From contig NZ_CP166850.1 in NCBI RefSeq assembly GCF_041346945.1, forward strand, positions 10,276,501 to 10,340,500: 64,000 nt of DNA, in the 5' to 3' direction. Positions 28,806 to 37,314 of this stretch are shown in pieces. Each line of letters starts with the position of its first letter. Positions within the stretch are counted from its first letter, which is position 1. This DNA comes from Amycolatopsis sp. cg9. Lineage in GTDB: Bacteria > Actinomycetota > Actinomycetes > Mycobacteriales > Pseudonocardiaceae. The notes below the pieces were generated by a model, which ran no database searches, was not told where the DNA came from, and saw only the letters and a list, made by a program, of their open reading frames with translations. Position numbers and translations under genes: made by a program.

Positions 28806-31658
28806 TCAGCGGCCGGGCGGCACCGGACGCAGCGGACGGCGCACCGGGGGCACCGCCTGGTGGTTGACCGCCACGGGCTGGCGGGCGGGCGCGCCCGGCA
28901 GCCGCTCCTGCTGCTCCGGCACCCGCAGCTGCGGTTCCGACGCCAGGTCGCGGCGCCGGGTGACGCTCAGCTTGCGGTAGACGCGCGTCAGGTGCTGCTC
29001 CACGGTGCTGACGGTGATGTAGAGCCGGCTCGCGATCTCCCGGTTGGTGTGGCCCCGCGCGGCCAGCCAGCCGACCCGCTGTTCGGCGTCGGTGAGCAGC
29101 TTGACGTCGGCGGGCGCCACCGCACCGCGCAGGGAGACCACGACGTCGTCGTTCCCGCCGTCGAGGAAGGACCGCCGCAGCAGCTCCGCCCCGCACTCCT
29201 TGGCCAGCGCCCGCGCGTCCCGGCTCGCCGTGCGGGCCGTGGCGGGGTCGCCGCCGGCCCGGCTCAGCTCGGCCAGCGCCCGGGCCAGTTCCAGCTTGGC
29301 ACCGGACTTCTCGAGCACGTCGACCGCTTCCTGCAGCAGCTTCGGCCGCTGCGCCGGGTCGGCCACCAGCGCCAGCGTCCGCAGCGTGATGCCGCGGGTG
29401 CGGTCGCCGCAGTCCGGCCCGAGCTTCGCCGCCTGCTCCTCGGCGAGTTCCCTGGCCTTCTCGCGGTCACCCAGCTTCAGGTAGACCTCGGCGGCGCTGG
29501 ACCGCCACGGCACCAGCGACGGCTGGTCGAGGTCCCAGCGCGCCATCTGCTCCCCGCAGGCGAGGAAGTCGTTCAGCGCGGTCGGGAGCCGGCCCGTCGC
29601 GAGGTAGTAGTGCCCCCGCGCGTGCAGGTAGTGCAGGCCGAACCGGGTCTCGCCGAGCGCGTCGGGCACCGGCTGGTTGAGCAGCTCCGCCGCCTCGTCG
29701 AACCGGCCCATCTCGGTCAGCGCCGCCAGCAGCGTGGCCAGCGGGGCGCCGACCCCGATGCCCCAGGCCTCCGGCGTCATCTTCGTCAGCGCGATCTTCG
29801 CGTTGCGGGCCGCGAGCGGGAGATCGCCCTGGCGGAGGGCGACCTCGGCGCGCAGTTCCGCCAGCGACGCCTGCCACGTCGGGGCCGGGCGCCCGGCGGC
29901 CTGCGCCATCAGGTGCTCGGCCCAGGTCGCGGCCTTGTCGAGGCGCTCGGCGTAGATCAGCACCGTGGCGGCGAACACCAGGTGCCGCAGGCTGGTGTCG
30001 GTCATCCGGGTGCCTTCCAGCACCTGCTCGGCGTCGAGCACGGCGGCCTCGGTCGGGCCTTCGCGCACGGCGCTGGTCAGCGCGTCGACCGCCTTCTGCT
30101 GCGAGTTCACCGCGAGCCCGAGCCGGGGCGCGGCCGCGTCACCGGTGCAGGTCGCGAGCATCGGCTCGACGAGGTGCCGCATCCCCGGCACCGAACTGGC
30201 CAGCCACGAGTCGAGCGTGAGCAGCTCGCCGCGGGTGCGGCGGTCGGTGGAGTCGACGAGGTCGCCGAAGGCGTTCGCGATCTCCACGGCCTCGTCGACC
30301 CGGCCGAACCACAGCAGGAACTCGAAGATGCCGACGACCCGGATGCCCGGCAGGTGCCCGGCGCGGGTCGCGTGCACCAGCTCGGGCAGCCGCCGCATCG
30401 CCTTCGCCGGGGTGGTCCGCCACTCGATGTCGGCCAGCGACGCCTTGGCGATCGCGCGGTCGCGGTCGTCGGTGCAGCAGCGGCTGGCCAGCGCGATGCA
30501 GGCGCGGGCCAGCTCGACGTCGTCCTCGAGCAGCGCCGCTTCCGACGCCTCGGACAGCAGGTGCTCGGTCCACGGCTCGTCCAGGTTCCCCGCCACGACG
30601 TGGGCGGCGATGGCGGTCGGCCGGGCCCCCTGGTCGAACAGCAGGCGCGCGGCCTGTCCGTGCAGGGCGGACCGGACGGCCGGGTCGAGCTCCTCGAGCA
30701 CCGCGGCGCGGGCCTCGGGGTGGCGGAACCGGTGCCCGTCGAGGACGCCGGCCGACTCCAGCGCGCGGCGCACCGGTTCGGTGGTGGCCGGCGCGAAGGA
30801 GACCATGCCGCCGGCCAGCGGGATCAGCGCCTGCTCGCCGTCGCCGAGGACGGCGATCGCCCGGGCGAGTTCGAGCGCCCGCGGCTCGCTGGAGTGCAGG
30901 CAGCTGAGCACCGCGTGCCGGTAGGCGGGCCCGGCGACGACCCCGCCCGCGCCCGCCGCCCTGGTGTCCTGCACCAGCGCGGTGGCCAGCAGCGGGTTGC
31001 CGCCGCTGACCGCGAAGCACTCCGCGGCCAGCGCGTGGGCCTTGCCCTCGTCGAGCTTGCCCGCGAGCAGCACGCCGACGCCGTTGCGGGACAACGGGGC
31101 CAGCCGCAGCTGGCGGCAGTGCGGGCGCCGCATCAGGTCGACGTGGCGCACCGGGCGCCGTTCGCCGGGATCCGCGCGTTCGGCGAGCAGCACGAGCACC
31201 CGGGCGGGCCGGATGCGCCGGGCCATGTGCTGCAGGAACTGCAGCGACGCGGGATCGGCGTAGTGGGCGTCGTCGACGCAGATCACCAGCGGGGTCTCGG
31301 CCGACCAGCCGATCACCGCGCTGGAGAGGCGGTGCAGGAACCGGCTGTCGAGCAGCGTCGCGTCGGCTTCGGCGTCCTCCACGTACGCCGAAACCTGGTC
31401 GACGATGTCCGCGCGGACACCCGGGGTGTGCACCAGCTGTGAAACGACGCCGAGCCCGACGGCGGTTTCCGACCGGGCGCCGGAGGCGGACAGGACGACC
31501 GCGCCGGTGCCGGCGGCCTGCCTGCCGAACTCCTCCAGCAGGGCCGTTTTCCCGCTGGCGACCGGACCGAGGACGAGGCCGACACCGCCGGCCCCGGAAT
31601 GGCAGTCGGCGAGCATCTGACTCAGCGTCGCCGTTTCGAAGTCACGTTCGATGAGCAT
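28806..31658 (-). CDS. LAL-family (large ATP-binding LuxR) transcriptional activator
   Basis: 950 residues from ATG 31658, preceded by GGGGGAAG at 6 nt. N-terminal AAA/STAND ATPase with Walker A GPVASGKT (about 31-38) and Walker B LVICVDDAHYAD, a long helical-repeat middle (TPR-like), and a C-terminal LuxR HTH (about 870-920, GHTNREIASRLYITVSTVEQHLTRVYRKL). This type (PikD, NysRI-III, PimM) activates macrolide and polyene clusters. It lies at the right border of the cluster and probably drives the PKS, NRPS-like and sugar operons, perhaps through the TAGGGG repeats. The C-terminal tail after the HTH is Pro/Arg-rich. Confidence 0.93.
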   Translation of the reverse strand: MLIERDFETATLSQMLADCHSGAGGVGLVLGPVASGKTALLEEFGRQAAGTGAVVLSASGARSETAVGLGVVSQLVHTPGVRADIVDQVSAYVEDAEADATLLDSRFLHRLSSAVIGWSAETPLVICVDDAHYADPASLQFLQHMARRIRPARVLVLLAERADPGERRPVRHVDLMRRPHCRQLRLAPLSRNGVGVLLAGKLDEGKAHALAAECFAVSGGNPLLATALVQDTRAAGAGGVVAGPAYRHAVLSCLHSSEPRALELARAIAVLGDGEQALIPLAGGMVSFAPATTEPVRRALESAGVLDGHRFRHPEARAAVLEELDPAVRSALHGQAARLLFDQGARPTAIAAHVVAGNLDEPWTEHLLSEASEAALLEDDVELARACIALASRCCTDDRDRAIAKASLADIEWRTTPAKAMRRLPELVHATRAGHLPGIRVVGIFEFLLWFGRVDEAVEIANAFGDLVDSTDRRTRGELLTLDSWLASSVPGMRHLVEPMLATCTGDAAAPRLGLAVNSQQKAVDALTSAVREGPTEAAVLDAEQVLEGTRMTDTSLRHLVFAATVLIYAERLDKAATWAEHLMAQAAGRPAPTWQASLAELRAEVALRQGDLPLAARNAKIALTKMTPEAWGIGVGAPLATLLAALTEMGRFDEAAELLNQPVPDALGETRFGLHYLHARGHYYLATGRLPTALNDFLACGEQMARWDLDQPSLVPWRSSAAEVYLKLGDREKARELAEEQAAKLGPDCGDRTRGITLRTLALVADPAQRPKLLQEAVDVLEKSGAKLELARALAELSRAGGDPATARTASRDARALAKECGAELLRRSFLDGGNDDVVVSLRGAVAPADVKLLTDAEQRVGWLAARGHTNREIASRLYITVSTVEQHLTRVYRKLSVTRRRDLASEPQLRVPEQQERLPGAPARQPVAVNHQAVPPVRRPLRPVPPGR

Positions 31659-32383
31659 GACGGAACTTCCCCCAGAAATTCTCTGTGTGTTGGACTCCTT
31701 CGATCCACGGCCGGAACGACGACCCCCAGGCCGCCGGCTCCGCTTTGTCCCGCGAATCACCAGCACAGCCACGTGTGCGGGCGGGCAAATGCCGCCGCAC
31801 GCATTGCTTCACGGCAATCACACGGCCCAACCGCTCCCCAACGGCGCCGACCGGCGATTACGAACTCGACCGGCTCGCGCATGAGCCGGCGTCAGAGACT
31901 ATTGAGCGTCCTCACGAAGGACAGCGGTAACCGTTCATCAGACGAACCTTTCCCCAGACCCCAGATCCCCGCGGTTTCCCGGTTGGGTGATTACTGCCCC
32001 GATCACCCGGTCTCCCGCGAGGAGATAACGAACCAGAAGCTACCACCTGCCCCTACGTGCCGCAACGAGCCACGAAGGGGGTCCACCCGGACCACGATGT
32101 CCGTTTAGTCCTGTTCGGCAGGACATTCCGCAAACCCGTCCCGACCAGCGTTTACGACAGGGAAACGCCGGTCGCCGGGCAAGGGGCCGAAAGTCGGTGG
32201 GCACTATGAGCCGCACCACTTGTTCCACTCCGAGTCGAAGCCCCGGCCCGGGTGCTCCGGCATTCGAGTGAGTCACGGACGCGCGGTTATTTCTTGCGTA
32301 GCCGAAAAAGCCGGAAGGAAACAGAATGTGAACAGTTTTTTGACGGGGTGCCGCGCCCGCGGACCGGGCGCGGCGCCCGTCCG
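31659..32383. other. Intergenic region marking the cluster border
   Basis: 725 bp with no convincing gene: short frames exist but lack ribosome sites and protein-like composition. Visible structures are a small hairpin GTCCTG-TTCGG-CAGGAC (32108-32124) and a 9-bp GC stem near 32,350-32,375 close to the end of the next gene. Lower GC than the surroundings. Probably contains the LAL promoter. Confidence 0.5.
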
Positions 32384-32872
32384 TCAGACCTTCGCCGGAA
32401 CCCGGCCCTCCTTCGAGAAGTACCCGCGGACCCGCTTGGAGCAGAGCAGCAGGAACAGCACGAGCAGCACCACGGCCTGGACGACCTGGCCGGCCCGCAT
32501 CCAGTTCGGGAACTCGGCCGAGACGACGAGGTACACGAGACCGGCCAGCCCGAGCACGGTCACCAGCATGACGCGGACCCACGTGCGCCGCCTGCCGAGC
32601 TTGAGCCGCGCGGCGAGCCGGACGTAGACGATGGCGATGACCAGGACCGAGACCGGGCGGATCCACAGGACGCTCTCGAGCGAGGTGCGCGTCCCCGCGT
32701 GGTCGGCCGGGTCGGCCTGACCGGTCGACTCCCAGTGCAGCACCTGGTAGTCGAGGATCGAGTCCTTGTTCAGGAAGGTCAGCACCGCGAACGCGATGCT
32801 GATCAGCAGGTTCAGATAGAGCAGGAAGACGATCGGCCGCAGCACGCGGCCGCCCGAGGGCGAGGTGGCCAT
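32384..32872 (-). CDS. Small integral membrane protein, unknown
   Basis: 162 residues with four hydrophobic segments (about 11-33, 65-85, 100-120, 128-146), short loops and a basic C-terminus (CSKRVRGYFSKEGR). No recognised family. It starts 12 bp after the TetR gene and is probably co-transcribed with and repressed by it, like many small drug or lipid membrane proteins next to TetR regulators. Confidence 0.75.
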   Translation of the reverse strand: MATSPSGGRVLRPIVFLLYLNLLISIAFAVLTFLNKDSILDYQVLHWESTGQADPADHAGTRTSLESVLWIRPVSVLVIAIVYVRLAARLKLGRRRTWVRVMLVTVLGLAGLVYLVVSAEFPNWMRAGQVVQAVVLLVLFLLLCSKRVRGYFSKEGRVPAKV

Positions 32873-32884
32873 GGTTTCCCCAGT

Positions 32885-33487
32885 TCAGTCGTGCGCGGTG
32901 GCACGTTCGACGATGCGGACGAGTTCGGCCGCGTAGGCGGTGACGTCGATCCCCGGACGGCGGATCGATTCGGTGTGGAAGCCGTCTATGGCCTGGCGGA
33001 TGGTGATCGCCATGACGCGCGGGTCGAATCGGCCGAAGTCGCCGGTCCGCTGCCCCTCGCGCAGGCAGGTCTCCAGGACGTCGATGGCGCCGTGGTACCA
33101 CTCGCCGGTACCACCGTCGGCCTCGCCGCCGGGGGCACCGCCGTGCCGCAGGCTTTCGAGCAGCGCGGTGAGTTCGACCGGGTGCTCGGCGATGAACGCC
33201 AGGTTCGACTCGATGTAGACCCGCAGCTCCGCCGCCGGGCTGTCCACCGCGTCGATCCGCTCCCGCATGTACGCGAGGCTCGTGGTCAGCACGTCCCGCA
33301 CGACTTCGGCGATCAAGTCCGCTTTGCCGTCGAAGTGGTAGGAGATCATGCCGGTGCTGCTCAGCCCGGCACGTTTCGCGATCTGCCCGAACGATGCCTT
33401 CGCGTACCCGAGTTCACCGATGGTTTCGATCGCCGCGCGGACTATCTGCGCCCGCCGGGCGGTCTCGGTGAACGTTTTTGCTTGCAT
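32885..33487 (-). CDS. TetR-family transcriptional regulator
   Basis: 200 residues, ATG 33487. N-terminal HTH about 10-57 (RRAQIVRAAIETIGELGYAKASFGQIAKRAGLSSTGMISYHF) and a helical ligand domain. A palindrome (TTTTTGCT…AGCAAAAA) spans its own start codon, suggesting autorepression and control of the downstream membrane protein. Ligand unknown. Confidence 0.9.
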   Translation of the reverse strand: MQAKTFTETARRAQIVRAAIETIGELGYAKASFGQIAKRAGLSSTGMISYHFDGKADLIAEVVRDVLTTSLAYMRERIDAVDSPAAELRVYIESNLAFIAEHPVELTALLESLRHGGAPGGEADGGTGEWYHGAIDVLETCLREGQRTGDFGRFDPRVMAITIRQAIDGFHTESIRRPGIDVTAYAAELVRIVERATAHD

Positions 33488-33496
33488 GAGCAAAAA
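33475..33496. promoter_or_regulatory. Candidate TetR operator over the start codon
   Basis: Arms TTTTTGCT (33475-33482) and AGCAAAAA (33489-33496) separated by 6 bp that include the CAT of the TetR start. A further half-site-like GAGCAAGCAA lies about 20 bp upstream (33509-33518). Confidence 0.5.
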
Positions 33497-33587
33497 GTAG
33501 CACGGTCGAGCAAGCAATCGCCAGAATGCCGTCTTTCCGCAATCGAGCGATTGCGGTACGTGTCGATCTTTTCCCGCGACACGGGAA

Positions 33588-33616
33588 AGGCCGCCCCGGA
33601 GAACTCCGGAGCGGCC
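33588..33616. terminator. Hairpin after the SnoaL-like gene
   Basis: GGCCGCCCCGGAG / CTCCGGAGCGGCC stem (13 bp, one mismatch) with a 2-3 nt loop, about 15 bp beyond the stop of the SnoaL-like gene in its direction of reading. Confidence 0.55.
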
Positions 33617-33630
33617 TTCGCCCTGCTGCG

Positions 33631-34077
33631 CTACTCCGTGACCTGGCGGGCGGTCGCCATCGCGCGCTCGGTCTCCCAGAACGCCCGCATGGACCGGATC
33701 AGCCCGTCCTCGCCGACCCGGTAGACGAACACCCCGTCCGTGTCGACGCGGTAGCCGCCCGGCAGGTACGTCGTGATCGTGCCGACGTTGGCGCACTCGC
33801 CCCCCGCCGCGTGGGAGTCGCGGATGACGAACTCGAAGCGCTCCACGTTCGCGATCGTCTTGTCCCAGAACGCGCTGATCCCGTCGCGGCCGTGGTGGCC
33901 CTTGCCCTCTTCGTCGAAGAAGGACGGCCCGACCGGGTCCTCGACCACCCCGTCCGGGGCGAAGAGGGCCAGCCACGCCTCCTTGTCCCCCGCCGTCACC
34001 GCGGTCATCGAGGCGAACGCCGCGCGCCGCGCGGGCGGCTGCTCCGCCGAAGTGTCCCAGCTGACCTGCACGCCCAC
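33631..34077 (-). CDS. SnoaL/NTF2-like (ketosteroid-isomerase-fold) protein
   Basis: 148 residues from GTG 34077, which has GAGGAG 8 nt upstream; GTG 34086, overlapping the previous stop, is the alternative. The cone-shaped NTF2 fold pattern is visible (FASMTAVTAGDKEAWLALFAPDGVVEDPVGPSFFDEEGKGHHGRDGISAFW). Probable small-molecule isomerase, hydratase or binding protein. Coupled to the LLM oxidoreductase, which has a KstR-like box, so a role in steroid or lipid degradation is inferred. Confidence 0.8.
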   Translation of the reverse strand: MGVQVSWDTSAEQPPARRAAFASMTAVTAGDKEAWLALFAPDGVVEDPVGPSFFDEEGKGHHGRDGISAFWDKTIANVERFEFVIRDSHAAGGECANVGTITTYLPGGYRVDTDGVFVYRVGEDGLIRSMRAFWETERAMATARQVTE

Positions 34078-34082
34078 GGCAG

Positions 34083-34958
34083 TCACTCCTCGAACTTCGC
34101 GATGATTTCGGCCCCGAACTTGCGGATCGCTTCGAGCTTCGGCTCCACCGGCGCGTCGAACCCGACGCCGTCGAACACCCACGGCATGGTGATGACGTCG
34201 GTGACGCCCAGCTCGGCCTGCTCGCGGTAGCCGTCGAGGCCGAACCGGTCGATGCAGACCGCCTGGTACTCGAACGGGTCGTCGGCGCGGCCCCGCTCGG
34301 CCAGCAGCTCCTTGAGCCGGGCGATGGTGTCGCGGAGCTCCTCGAGCTTCATCATCGCCGACGACCAGCCGTCGGCGACCCGGGCGGCGCGCTTCAGCGC
34401 GACCTCGGTGTGGCCGCCGATGTAGAAGGGGACGCGCGACGGCGGCGCCGGGCTCATCTGGATCTTGTCGAAGTCGTAGAAGTCGCCGTGGTACTCGACC
34501 ATGCCGCCGTCGAGGATCAGCCGCAGCACGTCGATGGCCTCGTCGACGCGCTTGCCGCGCTTCTCGAACGGCACGCCGCAGTACTCGAACTCCTGCGGCA
34601 GCCAGCCGACGCCGAGCCCGAGGCCGAACCGGCCGCCGGTGAGCACGCTCGCCGAGCCGACCTGGCGCGCCAGCAGCACCGGGTTGCGCGAGCCGAGCTT
34701 GAGCACCGACGTGTAGAAGTGGATCCGGCTGGTGACCGCCCCCATCGACGCGGTGGCGACGAGCGGGTCGACCCACGGGGTTTCCCCGGTCCAGAACCGG
34801 CTGCCGTCGGGGGTGTACGGGTAGTCCGTGTCCACCGTTTCGGCGTAGAAGAGCGAGTCCGGCAGGGCGATCGAGGCGAAGCCGGCCTCTTCGGCGGCCC
34901 GGGCGAGCTCGCCCAGCTGATCGAGGGGGTTCATCGCGATCGACAGGGTGAACTTCAT
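34083..34958 (-). CDS. LLM-class F420-dependent oxidoreductase
   Basis: 291 residues. Luciferase-like TIM barrel: N-terminal MKFTLSIAMNPLDQLGELARAAEEAGFASIALPDS, central LARQVGSASVLTGGRFGLGLGVGWLPQEFEYCGVPFEKRGKRVDEAI and YIGGHTEVALKRAARVADGW, the pattern of actinobacterial F420-type enzymes. Presumably a flavin/deazaflavin oxidoreductase acting on a hydrophobic substrate. A KstR-like operator lies just upstream of its start, and it is followed by the SnoaL-like gene. Confidence 0.88.
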   Translation of the reverse strand: MKFTLSIAMNPLDQLGELARAAEEAGFASIALPDSLFYAETVDTDYPYTPDGSRFWTGETPWVDPLVATASMGAVTSRIHFYTSVLKLGSRNPVLLARQVGSASVLTGGRFGLGLGVGWLPQEFEYCGVPFEKRGKRVDEAIDVLRLILDGGMVEYHGDFYDFDKIQMSPAPPSRVPFYIGGHTEVALKRAARVADGWSSAMMKLEELRDTIARLKELLAERGRADDPFEYQAVCIDRFGLDGYREQAELGVTDVITMPWVFDGVGFDAPVEPKLEAIRKFGAEIIAKFEE

Positions 34959-34965
34959 GGTGTCG

Positions 34966-34985
34966 AACTATAACGTGTTCTAGTT
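34966..34985. promoter_or_regulatory. KstR-like operator
   Basis: AACTATAACGTGTTCTAGTT matches the TnnAACnnGTTnnA pattern known for KstR, the TetR repressor of cholesterol catabolism in actinobacteria. It is 8 bp upstream of the LLM oxidoreductase start, in a divergent 146-bp promoter gap. Confidence 0.6.
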
Positions 34986-35104
34986 TGCTCGGCCAGGTCT
35001 GGCGGTGTGCCGGATCACTGGCGGGAACCCTCCGCGTAACGTCCGCGTTGTCCGAATCAAAGGTGACTTCCGGTCACCGAGCCCCGAACTTCTGGGAGTG
35101 GTCC

Positions 35105-35926
35105 ATGGGCACCGCGATCTTCCTGATCGTGCTCGTCGTCGTGATCGTCGGTGGCGGCCTCTATTTCTCGCGGCAGCGGGCCGCGGCCCGGCAGCGGGAG
35201 CTCGACGACGCCAAGGCCGACGCCCGGCGCCTCGTCGAGCGGCTCGGCGGTCAGGTCCTCAACCTCAACGGCAACGACACCGCGTCGATGCAGGCGATGG
35301 CCGACGCGAGCGAGCGCTACAACGCCGCCGGCTCGCAGCTGGAGCAGGCGCGCACGATCGAGCAGGCCCGGCTGGTGAAGGACACCGCCGTCGAGGGCCT
35401 CTACTACGTCCGCGCCGCGCGCGTCGCGATGGGCATGGACCCCGGCCCGCAGCTGCCGGAGGAGGCCGAGCGCGAGCGCGCCGGCAAGGTCACCGAGCGC
35501 CGCGAGGTCGACGTCGAGGGCCAGCACTACGCGGCTTCGCCCGACGCGGGCCAGGACACGCCGTACTACTACCCCGGCGGCCGCGTCGCGGGCCGTCCGG
35601 TGCCGCAGGGCTGGTACAGCGAACCGTGGTGGAAGCCCGCGCTCGTCGCCGGCGCCTGGGGCCTCGGGTCGATGTTCCTGTTCAGCGCGATGTTCTCCGG
35701 CATGAGCGGCATCGCCAGCGCCTCGGCCTGGGAGTCGGGCTACGACGCGGGCCAGCAGGACGCGCTCGAGTCCGGCGACATGGGCGGCGACGGCGGCGGT
35801 GACGGCGGAGGCGACTTCGGCGGCGACGGCGGCGGCGACATGGGCGGCGGCGACTGGGGCGGCGGCGGGTTCGACGGCGGCGGCTTCGACGGTGGGGGCT
35901 TCGACGGCGGGGGCTTCGACTTCTGA
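35105..35926 (+). CDS. Membrane-anchored protein with Gly/Asp-rich tail
   Basis: 273 residues from ATG 35105. One N-terminal membrane helix (about 3-21), a charged coiled-coil-like region (30-110), a second hydrophobic segment near 190-215 (WWKPALVAGAWGLGSMFLFSAMF), then a low-complexity C-terminus of GGDGGGD and four GGGFD units ending GGGFDF. Similar proteins are widespread and uncharacterised in Pseudonocardiaceae. Function unknown. No clear relation to the KstR box on its promoter side. Confidence 0.75.
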   Translation: MGTAIFLIVLVVVIVGGGLYFSRQRAAARQRELDDAKADARRLVERLGGQVLNLNGNDTASMQAMADASERYNAAGSQLEQARTIEQARLVKDTAVEGLYYVRAARVAMGMDPGPQLPEEAERERAGKVTERREVDVEGQHYAASPDAGQDTPYYYPGGRVAGRPVPQGWYSEPWWKPALVAGAWGLGSMFLFSAMFSGMSGIASASAWESGYDAGQQDALESGDMGGDGGGDGGGDFGGDGGGDMGGGDWGGGGFDGGGFDGGGFDGGGFDF

Positions 35927-35940
35927 CCCGCCCGCAACGC

Positions 35941-35989
35941 CGTGAACGACTCCTTCATGTCGTCTGACGACATGAAAGAGTCGTTCACG
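35941..35989. terminator. Palindrome between convergent genes
   Basis: 24-bp arms (35941-35964 and 35966-35989) with one mismatch, core GTGAACGACTCCTTCATG. It abuts the stop codon of the Nei-like gene (35990) and lies 15 bp after the stop of the upstream gene. Same family as 15,570, 24,942 and 54,955. Confidence 0.75.
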
Positions 35990-36796
35990 TCAGTTCTGGC
36001 AGGTGGGGCACCAGTAGAGGTTGCGGCCCACCAGCTCCGAGTTCGCCACCGGCGTCCCGCACACCAGGCAGGGCTCGCCCGCCCGGCGGTAGACGTAGAC
36101 CTCGCCGCCGTGGCGGTCGACCCGCGCCGCACGGCCCATCGCCTCCGGCAGGTGCTCCGGGCGGACCGTGTCGATCCGGCCGACGCGGACGCCGTCGCGC
36201 ATCAAGGTCACCAGGTCGGCCCACAGGTCGTCCCACAACGCGCGGTCCAGCGCGCGCCCCGGCGTCAGCGGCGCGACCCCGTGGCGGAACAGCACTTCCG
36301 CGCGGTAGACGTTGCCGACGCCGGCGAGCACCGCCTGGTCCATCAGCAGTGCCGCGATCGACGTCTTCGAGCGCGAAACGCGCTCCCACGCCCGGTCGGG
36401 CTTCGCGTCGCGGCGCAGCGGGTCCGGGCCCAGCCGGGCCTTGATCGCGTCCGCCTGGTCCGGGGACAGCAGCTCGCAGCGCGTGGGCCCGCGCAGGTCC
36501 GTCCAATGTGTCCGGCCGGCCAGCCGCAGCCGGACCTGGCCGACCGGTTCCGGCGCGGGCAGCGCGGCCTCGCCGAAGGTGCCGTACAGGCCCAGGTGGA
36601 TGTGCACGATCCCGTGCGGGCCGTAGTCGTGGAACAGGTGCTTGCCGTACGCCTGCGCGCCGACGAACACCTGACCGTCCAAACGGGACGCTTCGGCGGC
36701 GAACCGGCCCTGCGGGCTGCTCACCTCGACCGGGGCGCCGGCGTACCGGCGCTTGTGCAGCCGCGCGAGCCGGTGGAGCGTGTGCCCCTCCGGCAT
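35990..36796 (-). CDS. Fpg/Nei-family DNA glycosylase (endonuclease VIII-like)
   Basis: 268 residues. N-terminal MPEGHTLHRLA with catalytic Pro2 and Glu3, helix-two-turn-helix region (AVLAGVGNVYRAEVLFRHGV) and a C-terminal zinc finger (CLVCGT…WCPTC). Removes oxidised bases and nicks the strand by beta/delta elimination. The MPEGHT start is typical of Nei-type rather than MutM enzymes. Its ATG shares one base with the RpiB stop (TGATG), so the two genes are coupled. Confidence 0.93.
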   Translation of the reverse strand: MPEGHTLHRLARLHKRRYAGAPVEVSSPQGRFAAEASRLDGQVFVGAQAYGKHLFHDYGPHGIVHIHLGLYGTFGEAALPAPEPVGQVRLRLAGRTHWTDLRGPTRCELLSPDQADAIKARLGPDPLRRDAKPDRAWERVSRSKTSIAALLMDQAVLAGVGNVYRAEVLFRHGVAPLTPGRALDRALWDDLWADLVTLMRDGVRVGRIDTVRPEHLPEAMGRAARVDRHGGEVYVYRRAGEPCLVCGTPVANSELVGRNLYWCPTCQN

Positions 36797-37269
36797 CAGG
36801 CCTCCGGCAACGCCGGCGGGGTCCCGGTGCGCTCGTAGTCGAGCAGCTGCTGCACGCGGCGGGCGTGCCGCTCCTCCGGCGAGACCTCGGTCGCCAGGAA
36901 CGCCTCGACGATTTCGGTGGCCTCTTCGGCGGTGTGCATCCGGGCGCCGACGCCGATCAGCTGGGCGTGGTTGTGCTCGCGGCACAGCTTCGCGGTCTCG
37001 ACGCTCCACGCGAGGCCGGCCCGCGCGCCGGGCACCTTGTTCGCGGCGATCTGCTCGCCGTTGCCGGAGCCGCCGACGACGATGCCGCGGCTGCCCTCGT
37101 CGGCCACCACGCGCAACGCCGTCTCGACGCAGAACGCCGGGTAGTCGTCGGCCGCGTCGTAGACGTGCGGACCGATGTCGGTCACCTCGTGGCCCTGCTT
37201 CTCCAGGTGAGCCACCAGGTGGTTCTTCAGCTCGAAACCGGCATGGTCGGATCCCAAGTAGACACGCAC
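36796..37269 (-). CDS. rpiB: Ribose-5-phosphate isomerase B
   Basis: 157 residues from GTG 37269. RpiB motifs GSDHAGFELK, VVGGSGNGEQIAANK and CREHNHAQ. In the actinobacterial subgroup a Glu (here in GNGEQ) replaces the active-site Cys of the E. coli enzyme, as seen here. Interconverts ribose-5-phosphate and ribulose-5-phosphate in the pentose phosphate pathway. Transcribed with the Nei-like glycosylase. Confidence 0.93.
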   Translation of the reverse strand: MRVYLGSDHAGFELKNHLVAHLEKQGHEVTDIGPHVYDAADDYPAFCVETALRVVADEGSRGIVVGGSGNGEQIAANKVPGARAGLAWSVETAKLCREHNHAQLIGVGARMHTAEEATEIVEAFLATEVSPEERHARRVQQLLDYERTGTPPALPEA

Positions 37270-37314
37270 GGCTGGGAGTCTGCCACCACGCCCGGTTTCG
37301 GGCATGCTCCGGGG

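Noticed and set aside
27300..31442. 1,380-codon plus-strand frame opposite the sugar cassette and LAL gene
   Set aside because: No domains; the minus strand carries dehydratase and LuxR/ATPase motifs in full.
32040..33101. Long minus-strand frame across the TetR / membrane-protein pair
   Set aside because: Out of frame with both genes, which have recognisable HTH and membrane segments; Arg-rich composition.
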